Source: Candidatus Cloacimonadota bacterium | GTDB lineage: Bacteria > Cloacimonadota > Cloacimonadia > Cloacimonadales > TCS61 | NCBI GenBank assembly: GCA_016927675.1 | Contig: JAFGMF010000201.1 | Span: 1-5,547 of the forward strand | DNA: 5,547 bases | Direction of reading: 5' to 3' | Shown here: one piece after another, positions 1 to 5,547 of the stretch | Position numbering within the stretch: position 1 is the stretch's first letter | How the letters are laid out: each line of letters begins with the position of its first letter | The notes under the pieces: model-generated | Told to the model about the DNA's origin: nothing | Databases searched by the model: none | What the model saw: the letters and a program-made list of their open reading frames with translations, nothing else | Made by a program: the position numbers and the translations under genes

Positions 1-126
1 GCACTAGTCTTAACGGCTATTGTTATCGGACTTGCCGTAACAGCTCTCATGCTGGTTTATGCAGTTAAAATGCACAATCAGAAAGGGTCTCTGAATATAA
101 ACAACTATGAGGATCTGAAATGGTAA
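1..126 (+). CDS. MrpC/MnhC/NuoK-like membrane subunit, C-terminal part (5' end outside window)
   Basis: Only the last 41 residues and the TAA stop are present. The visible part is a hydrophobic helix that starts ALVLTAIVIGLAVTALML and is followed by a hydrophilic tail ending NNYEDLKW. The LVLTAIVIGxAVTAL pattern is characteristic of the last membrane helix of MrpC/MnhC and the related NuoK-like subunits (MbhG/MbxG in archaeal energy-converting complexes). In that family the protein is about 100-120 residues with three membrane helices and forms part of the ion-translocating arm between the larger antiporter-like subunits. The gene overlaps the next start codon by 7 nt, so the two products are probably translationally coupled. 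The family call rests on this one helix and on the neighbours. Whether it belongs to a Mrp antiporter or a complex I-like enzyme is decided by the downstream genes, which favour the latter. Confidence 0.85.
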   Translation, partial: ALVLTAIVIGLAVTALMLVYAVKMHNQKGSLNINNYEDLKW

Positions 127-3100
127 ATCCTATCTATCTGATTGTTTTGATCCTGGCTTCTGCCTTTTTGCTGGCTCTGCTCCACAGAATCAACAGCTTT
201 TTTGCATATCTGTTGTTTTATCTGGTCAATGTTATTTCTCTGACAGTCTCGGGAATCTGGTCAGCTGGTCTTTTATCAGGTAATAATACCATACAGATCT
301 TTACAGCAGGATTTTATCCGCCCTATTCAATAAATCTGCAGATCGGTATAGCGGAGTCAGTTATATTATTCCTGACTAATCTGATCCTATTCCTTGGGGC
401 AATCTATCTTTGGGAGAAATTTAAAAAAGAAGGCGTGCAGAGTTTTATTCTCTATCTCACATTATCACTTGGTTTTCTGGGTATGATTCTGAGTCGTGAC
501 CTGTTCAATCTTTTCGTTTTTCTGGAGATTGCATCAATATCAACAGCAATTTTGATCGGATTGAATCTCGATCAGAGATCAATCAGCGCAGGGTTCAAGT
601 ACCTGATAGCGGGTGGTTTGATTTCTGCTTTTATGTTAATAGGGATAATCTATATTTATAAAGATACCGGCACACTAAGTCTTGATCTTCTGAATGCTGT
701 CGGAAGCACAGGATTTTCTCAGGCAGGTTTAATTGCCTTGTTTCTACTTTTTGCAGCAGTTTTGATCGAGTTGAAGCCATTCCCAGCTAATGGATGGGCT
801 CTGGATGTTTATCAGACTGCTTCACCCGGACTGGCTGCTATCATATCAACTGCCTCTTCCGGAGCAGTGTTGTTCATCCTTTATAAATTACTCCCGCTTG
901 CATCTCCCGGTATAATCCAATTTATCATTATCTCGGGAATAGTTACATTTGTTTCATCAAATCTAATCGGTCTGAAGCAAACCGATGCCAGAAGATTGCT
1001 CGGATATTCCTCAATTGCCCAGCTTGGACTGCTGTCAGCTGCAATGGGCTTGATGGGTAAATTCGGAATTGACCTGCTCAGTTGGCAGGGGATATTGATT
1101 ATTGGTGGATTGTTTATCAATCACTTTCTGGGTAAGGCGGGTCTTTTCTGGATCAGTGGCTTAGTGGATAAAGACAAGATCGGCGACTGGTCAGTTCTAT
1201 TCAAATATCCTCCACTCTCATTTTTATTCGGTTGTTTCATCTTTGCCTTAAGTAGTCTGCCACCTTTCCCGGGTTTCTGGGCAAAATGGGAATTGATTTT
1301 AACGATTTTCCGTAATGGCGAAAGTATCTTAGCTTTTCTAATTTTAGCCGGATCTTTTATGGAAACAGCTTATCTGTTCCGCTGGCTGATCAAAGCGGTT
1401 AAAGGATATAATTCCAGCAGTGATCCATCTCTGAAAATTAAATTAAGCAAGCTCTTCCCGATTTTCATCATGTTTGTTCTGATCATCTATTTCAGTTTGA
1501 TTATTACCAATTTGAAATCAGGGTTCAACTTTAATCTGCTCCTGCCTTTGATAGGCGGAGCGATCTTTTTCGCGCTGAGCTGGTTACCGGCTCGTTTAAA
1601 AACGATATTGCTCCTATTTTTTCTGGCTTTGGCAACGTATTACATCTATCCTAGATTAACAGGGATCAGCAGATATTTCGGGTTGATGTTTTCAGCCGGA
1701 AGTATGATCTTCGTTTTTGCCAATGGAAATTCTCTCAAATCCAGATCAGGAATTTTTGAAAACCTGACCATCCTGATATCATCTCTTCTGTTATTGTTAA
1801 CTGTAAAAACCACCCTCAGTTTTTTCTATGCCTGGGAACTTATGACGATCAGCTCTTTCCTACTCCTGCTCAAAGGGAATAAATCTGCCCGATCAGCATT
1901 AACTTTTCTGCTTTTTTCCATCGCCAGCGCTTACCTGTTATTATCAGCCTTTGGTTTGGCATACGCAGAAACTAATTCTATCCTCTGGGAATCTTTAGCT
2001 ATGCTGGAAACCTTTAAAATTCCGGTTTTTATTTTACTCGCTGCAGGATTTCTGATAAAATCGGGCGTTGCAGGATTTCATATCTGGATGCCCGGAGCAT
2101 ATGCGGAAGCCGATGACGAAACAACTCCCCTGTTCTCTGCGATATTAAGCAAATCAGGTATCTTCGGTCTGTGGATCACACTGGGAATAATCGGTGAAGT
2201 AGCGTTCAAAGGGTTAAGTTTTAGCATGATCATAGGCTGGCTTGGAATTCTGACAGCTTTCTGGGGATCACTTCTTGCCGTTTTTCAGGAAGATATCAAA
2301 TACCTTCTGGCCTATTCCAGTATGGGTCAGATCGGATATATAATCCTGGCTCTGGCTGTTAATAGTCATACAGGCTGGGTAGCAGCAATTTATCTGTCGA
2401 TAAACCATCTGCTCTTCAAAGGTGCGCTTTTTCTGGCTGCGGCAGGTCTGATCTCAAGACTGCAGACAAGAAAGATGTACCAGATGGGTGGATTGATCAA
2501 GAAAATGCCGCTTAGTTTTATCACAGTTTTGATTTCGATCATTGCCCTGAGTGGAGTGCCTCCCTTATCCGGATTCGGGAGTAAATGGCTGCTTTACAAT
2601 GCTCTTCTGGAAAAAGGATGGTATCTGCAGACAGGTCTGGCATTTTTTGCCAGTACAATTGCGTTTCTATATTGTTTCAGATTGATCCACACAGTATTTC
2701 TGGGACAAGGGAAACCTGCCCATAAACAAGTCAAGGAAGCATCCTCATGGTTCATTATTCCCCAGATAATCCTGCTGCTTGCCATCATGATCTTATCCAT
2801 GTTCCCGCACCTTTTCCTGCAGCCACTAAGCAATACGGTAGCACATTATCTCCAACCTGATCTCTCCTGGCAGGGCAATACCGTGTTCAGCAGTTTGGGA
2901 TACTGGAATGGAAACCTGATCATGATTGTAACAATGATCATTTTTATGATACCTCTGATCTGGCTTCTTCTGAGAATTCCAGCGATCAAAAAAGTAAGAC
3001 AGTTTAATATTGTCTATGCCGCTGAACGCCCGGATAAACCCGAGACTACTCACTTTGCCTATAATTTCTTTGCCCCGTATCAAAAAGCACTCGGGTATCT

Positions 3101-3260
3101 GGTTAAACCGGTAGCAACAAAATTCTGGCTGGGAATGTCGGAAGCAATGACAACCTTAGGAGCAGCCTTCCGGCATATTTATACGGGAAACGGTCAGACG
3201 TATGCGCTTCACATCATATTTTTTATTGTCATATATTATCTCATCACCGGAGCTGGATAA
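120..3260 (+). CDS. Fused tandem MrpD/NuoN-type antiporter-like subunit (two proton-translocating domains, MbxH-MbxH'-like)
   Basis: The protein has 1046 residues, about twice the usual 480-550 of MrpD, NuoN or MbhH, and is hydrophobic throughout with roughly 28-30 predicted membrane helices. Two successive antiporter domains can be read. Domain 1 (about 1-460) has the TM5 glutamate E136 (FVFLEIAS), the TM7 lysine K219 (IELKPFP), H335/K339 (INHFLGKAGLF) and K389 in PPFPGFWAKW. Domain 2 (about 470-950) has E573 (FYAWELM), K647 (FLIKSG), K678 (ILSKSG), H763/K767 (INHLLFKGALF) and K822 in PPLSGFGSKW. In this family these charged residues form the proton path across the membrane. Residues 954-1025 are a largely polar segment and 1028-1043 a final helix, as in the C-terminal extensions of NuoL/HyfB-type subunits. 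The start at 120 follows TGAGGA at 108-113 with good spacing, and the frame ends 1 nt into the next start codon. By inference it is the main ion-pumping subunit of the complex. Two separate genes joined by a missed stop are unlikely, as the frame is open throughout. Confidence 0.93.
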   Translation: MVNPIYLIVLILASAFLLALLHRINSFFAYLLFYLVNVISLTVSGIWSAGLLSGNNTIQIFTAGFYPPYSINLQIGIAESVILFLTNLILFLGAIYLWEKFKKEGVQSFILYLTLSLGFLGMILSRDLFNLFVFLEIASISTAILIGLNLDQRSISAGFKYLIAGGLISAFMLIGIIYIYKDTGTLSLDLLNAVGSTGFSQAGLIALFLLFAAVLIELKPFPANGWALDVYQTASPGLAAIISTASSGAVLFILYKLLPLASPGIIQFIIISGIVTFVSSNLIGLKQTDARRLLGYSSIAQLGLLSAAMGLMGKFGIDLLSWQGILIIGGLFINHFLGKAGLFWISGLVDKDKIGDWSVLFKYPPLSFLFGCFIFALSSLPPFPGFWAKWELILTIFRNGESILAFLILAGSFMETAYLFRWLIKAVKGYNSSSDPSLKIKLSKLFPIFIMFVLIIYFSLIITNLKSGFNFNLLLPLIGGAIFFALSWLPARLKTILLLFFLALATYYIYPRLTGISRYFGLMFSAGSMIFVFANGNSLKSRSGIFENLTILISSLLLLLTVKTTLSFFYAWELMTISSFLLLLKGNKSARSALTFLLFSIASAYLLLSAFGLAYAETNSILWESLAMLETFKIPVFILLAAGFLIKSGVAGFHIWMPGAYAEADDETTPLFSAILSKSGIFGLWITLGIIGEVAFKGLSFSMIIGWLGILTAFWGSLLAVFQEDIKYLLAYSSMGQIGYIILALAVNSHTGWVAAIYLSINHLLFKGALFLAAAGLISRLQTRKMYQMGGLIKKMPLSFITVLISIIALSGVPPLSGFGSKWLLYNALLEKGWYLQTGLAFFASTIAFLYCFRLIHTVFLGQGKPAHKQVKEASSWFIIPQIILLLAIMILSMFPHLFLQPLSNTVAHYLQPDLSWQGNTVFSSLGYWNGNLIMIVTMIIFMIPLIWLLLRIPAIKKVRQFNIVYAAERPDKPETTHFAYNFFAPYQKALGYLVKPVATKFWLGMSEAMTTLGAAFRHIYTGNGQTYALHIIFFIVIYYLITGAG

Positions 3261-4186
3261 TGGAGAATTCTATCTTTCTTACCATCTTATACGCGGTAAT
3301 TTCAGTAATTTTCATCACTGTTTACGGCTTGTTTTTGAACGGAGTGGTAATAAAAATCGTAGCAAGAGTTCATGGCAGATTCGGTCCGCCTGTCTGGCAA
3401 CCATTTCTGGATATTATCAAAAATAATGCCAAGCGCACCATGATAAGTCACGGGATCATGTATTTTCTCGGACCCGTCTTTCGGATAACCGGTGGGATAG
3501 GTACGTACCTGTTCATCCCTGCAATATATGGATCCGTAATGTTTTCCAATCTCAGTTTTTCGGGTGATCTACTGCTGGTAGTATATTTTATTTTTTTTGG
3601 GCAACTCGGCATGGCACTGGGAGCAGGTGAAAGCGGTCATCCGTACAGTGCCATCGGAGTAAGCAGAGGACTATCACAGATGACAGCCTTTGAATTTCCC
3701 TTTGCTCTTTCGATCGTCTCGTTAGTAATCCAATATCAAACTTTGTCCATCAGTGCCATTGTAGCTGCTCAGCAGGGAGGGATTCTTAATTGGACGATGA
3801 TCACCAATCCTCTGGCAACTTTAGCCGGAGTAATTGCTCTTCTGGGGATGAACATGCATTCACCGTTCGACATCGTTATCGCTCCTCAGGAAATCCCGAT
3901 CGGACCGCCCACTGAATATCATAGCGCTTTTCTGGGAATGTTGCAAACAAACAGAGCAATCTTCAATGCAGCAAAACTGATCCTGTTCATGAATATTTTT
4001 TTTGGTGGAGCCACCAATATTTTCCTGTTAATCTTAAAAACCTTTCTGATTTACATGATATCCGTTGTTATCGGTGTATCTTTTCCTCGATTCAGAACTG
4101 AACAATCGATCAGATTTTTCCTTAAATATCCACTTCTGATTGGTATTCTATCGGTAGTAATCTCAATATTCAGACAGGGAGTGTAA
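3260..4186 (+). CDS. NuoH / MbhM / HyfC-like membrane anchor subunit
   Basis: The product is a 308-residue, strongly hydrophobic protein of the respiratory-chain NADH dehydrogenase subunit 1 family, close to the usual 300-330 length. Family signatures are RVHGRFGPPVWQPFLDIIK (36-54), GESGHPYSAIGVSRGLSQMT with FEFPFAL (123-150), and SPFDIVIAPQEI with PPTEY (201-220). In complex I and group 4 hydrogenases this subunit joins the peripheral redox arm to the antiporter arm and carries acidic residues that transmit protons or conformational change. E145, D204, E211 and E219 are retained here. The loop after PFD reads IVIAPQE, whereas the family usually has a PEA(E/P)xE form, so I207 stands where a conserved glutamate is expected. 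Its ATG shares one base with the previous stop (TAATG) and is preceded by GGAG at 3249-3252. The gene order with a NuoB-like gene directly after resembles M-J in Mbx operons. The family is certain; the specific enzyme is not. Confidence 0.93.
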   Translation: MENSIFLTILYAVISVIFITVYGLFLNGVVIKIVARVHGRFGPPVWQPFLDIIKNNAKRTMISHGIMYFLGPVFRITGGIGTYLFIPAIYGSVMFSNLSFSGDLLLVVYFIFFGQLGMALGAGESGHPYSAIGVSRGLSQMTAFEFPFALSIVSLVIQYQTLSISAIVAAQQGGILNWTMITNPLATLAGVIALLGMNMHSPFDIVIAPQEIPIGPPTEYHSAFLGMLQTNRAIFNAAKLILFMNIFFGGATNIFLLILKTFLIYMISVVIGVSFPRFRTEQSIRFFLKYPLLIGILSVVISIFRQGV

Positions 4187-4190
4187 CAGA

Positions 4191-4808
4191 ATGGAAAATA
4201 ACAATAAACCTGTAAATCTCGGTTTATCCGCAGCTGATCGGGAACTGTTCTGTGAAGCATTACCGGTAGTCAGAAAGCCTTTACAGAACTTCATTGAGAA
4301 ATTCCTAAACTGGGCAAGAGCAAATTCCCTCTGGATACTTGGCTTCGGTACCGGCTGTGGAGCAATCGAACTGCGCCCACTTATGACCTCAAGATACGAT
4401 ATGTACCGTTACGGGATAGCTCCCCGGCCTACACCAAGGCAATCTTCTGTGTTCATCATCGGAGGATATGCCTCGGTTAAAACATTAAAAAGAATTGTTC
4501 GCAGTTATGAGCAAATGCAGAATCCGAAATTTGTCATCGCCCTGGGAAGCTGCACGATCAATGGCGGGATGTACTGGGACAGCTATAATACAATCAATCG
4601 AATTGACGCCTATATTCCGGTTGATATCTATATTGCGGGTTGCATGCCGAGACCGGAAGCCATCATAGCCGGATTCGGCAAACTGAAAGAGCTGATCCTT
4701 GCGGGTAAAGGAGAAGGAGCTAATAAATATGCTGATAATTTTGAATGGTATAAAGCTAACCAGCGAAAAATCATCAAAGACTGGAATATGCCTGATTACA
4801 ACTGGTAG
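4191..4808 (+). CDS. NuoB / MbhJ / EchC-like small subunit with a three-cysteine cluster site
   Basis: The product is a 205-residue protein of the NuoB / [NiFe]-hydrogenase small-subunit family (20 kDa subunit). It is expected at the membrane-peripheral arm junction, holding the proximal [4Fe-4S] (N2-type) cluster. Family features are GFGTGCGAIEL (51-61), the arginine-rich YDMYRYGIAPRPTPRQ (69-84), a VFIIGG strand (87-92), GSCTINGGMYWDSY (119-132) and GCMPRPEAIIAG (150-161). The cluster-ligand positions C121 and C151 are present. In the first motif NuoB has CC before AIE and group 4 hydrogenases have CxxC before DIE; this protein has C56-G57 before AIE, so one ligand cysteine is missing. The only other cysteine is C21, near the N terminus. 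Residues 173-205 form a polar, charged tail (KGEGANKYADNFEWYKANQR). The start follows GGGAG at 4177-4181, 4 nt after the previous stop. Electron transfer to the next subunit is assumed from the family; cluster assembly in this variant is uncertain. Confidence 0.92.
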   Translation: MENNNKPVNLGLSAADRELFCEALPVVRKPLQNFIEKFLNWARANSLWILGFGTGCGAIELRPLMTSRYDMYRYGIAPRPTPRQSSVFIIGGYASVKTLKRIVRSYEQMQNPKFVIALGSCTINGGMYWDSYNTINRIDAYIPVDIYIAGCMPRPEAIIAGFGKLKELILAGKGEGANKYADNFEWYKANQRKIIKDWNMPDYNW

Positions 4809-4814
4809 AAGACT

Positions 4815-5351
4815 ATGCTTGAAATAATTAACAGAACAAAAGAAAAATTTCGTTTGACCGACCTTAAAAAGCAACGCTCCGATCTTGTTTTTTTTGCTGT
4901 TCCCCGCAAAGAAGCTGTTAAAATCATCACTTATCTACGTGATCTTGAGAATTTTACACATCTGGTTTTGATTACGGCAGTTGATTATCCGGAGCTGAAT
5001 CGCTTCCAGTTAACCTATCTTTTACATAACTATAACAATGCTGTAAGTATCGGTATTAAAATAATGATTCCCAGAAATAAGGCAGAGATGGATTCTATTC
5101 ATCATTTATGGGCACAGGCAGCAACCTATCAGAGAGAACTCCGGGAAATGTTCGGGATCAATTTCCCCGGAAGTCCCGGGATTGAAGAAAATTTTGCTCT
5201 GGAAGGATGGGATGATATCCCGCCAATGCGCAGAGATTTTGACACAAAAGCCTATTCAGAAAAAACTTTTTTCCCTAGAGAAGGCAGAATTTCCTATGAC
5301 CCAAGAGAATATATGAAAGTAAAACTATATCCTGAAGATAAGGAGGAATAA
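4815..5351 (+). CDS. NuoC / MbhK / EchD-like subunit (30 kDa subunit family)
   Basis: The product is a 178-residue soluble protein of the respiratory-chain 30 kDa subunit family, of usual length for stand-alone NuoC-like proteins. Evidence includes an N-terminal alpha/beta region with LVLITAVDYPEL (50-61) and FQLTYLLHNY (64-73), matching the family pattern of xGxDYxx followed by xxYxL. The family signature region follows: YQRELREMFGINFPGSPG (105-122), then EGWDDIPPMRRDF (130-142), equivalent to EWxGxPLRKDF. The common GHP in the signature reads GSP (S120). The C-terminal tail is acidic (YPEDKEE). In complex I-like enzymes this subunit packs against the NuoD and NuoB homologues and has no cofactor. 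The start at 4815 is the first possible, since an in-frame TAG lies at 4806-4808 (the stop of the gene before). Its upstream sequence GTAGAAGAC is a weak ribosome-binding site, so re-initiation after the preceding gene is likely. Confidence 0.9.
   Translation: MLEIINRTKEKFRLTDLKKQRSDLVFFAVPRKEAVKIITYLRDLENFTHLVLITAVDYPELNRFQLTYLLHNYNNAVSIGIKIMIPRNKAEMDSIHHLWAQAATYQRELREMFGINFPGSPGIEENFALEGWDDIPPMRRDFDTKAYSEKTFFPREGRISYDPREYMKVKLYPEDKEE
5341..5346 (+). promoter_or_regulatory. Strong Shine-Dalgarno site for the last gene
   Basis: AGGAGG lies 6 nt before the ATG at 5353, inside the last codons of the NuoC-like gene. It is a perfect match to the anti-Shine-Dalgarno core and the strongest site in the window. 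It fixes the start of the DUF302-like protein and suggests efficient translation of a product that is not a standard subunit of these complexes. Confidence 0.85.
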
Positions 5352-5352
5352 C

Positions 5353-5547
5353 ATGAAGAGACTGATCTGGTTATTGATCGGAATCCTTTTAGGTATAATT
5401 CTGACAGGTATTGTCGTCTGGAACGTGATGCCGGGACAGATGATCAGAGTTGTTAAGAGTGCCTATGGCTTTGATGAGACCGTATCCATGATTCAGGAAG
5501 CAGCTTTCCAGAACGACTGGGAGGTTTTACACGTCTATGATTTCGAA
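5353..5547 (+). CDS. Membrane-anchored DUF302-like protein, N-terminal part (3' end outside window)
   Basis: Sixty-five residues are visible before the window edge. A short positive start (MKR) is followed by a hydrophobic helix (about 4-26, LIWLLIGILLGIILTGIVVW), with no cysteine for a lipobox. This is an uncleaved anchor or signal peptide that would place the rest outside the cytoplasmic membrane. Residues 30-65 (MIRVVKSAYGFDETVSMIQE, then NDWEVLHVYDFE) match the usual beginning of DUF302 domains: a strand, then a YxFDETVxxI/L helix, then a G/D-W-x-V-L-x-x-x-D strand. The biochemical role of DUF302 is not established. The start is set by the AGGAGG at 5341-5346, one base after the preceding stop, so the gene is in the same operon. 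It stands where complex I-like operons usually place the NuoD-like large subunit. The domain call is based on a short N-terminal match and could change once the rest is seen. Confidence 0.65.
   Translation, partial: MKRLIWLLIGILLGIILTGIVVWNVMPGQMIRVVKSAYGFDETVSMIQEAAFQNDWEVLHVYDFE

Noticed and set aside
881..1120. Minus-strand open frame of 79 codons inside the antiporter gene
   Set aside because: It lies opposite a well-supported coding region, has no recognisable domain or ribosome-binding site, and is a shadow of the plus-strand gene.
3202..3426. Plus-strand 74-codon frame overlapping the antiporter/NuoH-like junction
   Set aside because: It is out of frame with both real genes, and those carry strong family motifs over the same bases.
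1..4186. A plain Mrp Na+/H+ antiporter operon
   Set aside because: MrpC- and MrpD-like parts fit, but NuoH-, NuoB- and NuoC-like genes follow without a break, which Mrp operons lack.
4485..4874. Minus-strand open frame of 129 codons across the NuoB/NuoC-like junction
   Set aside because: It is antisense to two clear family members. Its translation shows no family motif, so it is most likely a chance frame.
5161..5182. CCCCGGAAGTCCCGGG inverted repeat as a terminator or operator
   Set aside because: It lies inside the conserved NuoC signature region, has no T-run after it, and is explained by Gly/Pro codons.

Overview
The window is one continuous plus-strand stretch of an operon that is cut at both ends. 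It encodes a membrane-bound, complex I-like respiratory or energy-converting module. Five reading frames are recognisable as complex I / group 4 hydrogenase / Mrp antiporter relatives: the tail of an MrpC/NuoK-like subunit (1-126), a 1046-residue protein carrying two MrpD/NuoN-type proton-translocating antiporter domains (120-3260), a NuoH-like membrane anchor (3260-4186), a NuoB-like small subunit (4191-4808) and a NuoC-like subunit (4815-5351). A sixth frame, cut by the right edge (5353-5547), begins a membrane-anchored protein whose start resembles the DUF302 family.

The genes overlap (7 and 1 nt) or are separated by 1-6 nt, so translation is probably coupled and the set is a single transcription unit. 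No promoter, terminator, RNA gene, repeat or mobile element is visible, and no stretch lacks a gene. Most starts are preceded by purine-rich Shine-Dalgarno sequences, one of them a perfect AGGAGG. The standard genetic code fits. Moderately AT-rich composition and SD-led tight operons suggest a bacterium, plausibly an anaerobe with ferredoxin- or hydrogen-linked metabolism. The phylum cannot be named safely from this window.

The gene order (MrpC-like, two MrpD-like units, NuoH-like, NuoB-like, NuoC-like) recalls the G-H-H'-M-J-K order of archaeal Mbx/MBS (membrane-bound sulfane sulfur reductase) operons more than the Mbh hydrogenase or Nuo order, except that H and H' are fused here. In the expected machine the antiporter fusion and the MrpC/NuoK-like subunit form the ion-pumping membrane arm, the NuoH-like protein ties that arm to the peripheral arm, and the NuoB/NuoC-like subunits sit on it with an Fe-S cluster.

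Several features depart from the standard complexes. The NuoB-like protein has only three of the four cluster-ligand cysteines at the usual sites. The NuoH-like protein has lost a usually conserved glutamate. The gene after the NuoC homologue is a DUF302-like protein, not the catalytic NuoD-like large subunit. Together these suggest a divergent, perhaps undescribed member of the Ehr/Mbx side of the superfamily, whose redox substrate cannot be told from this window.
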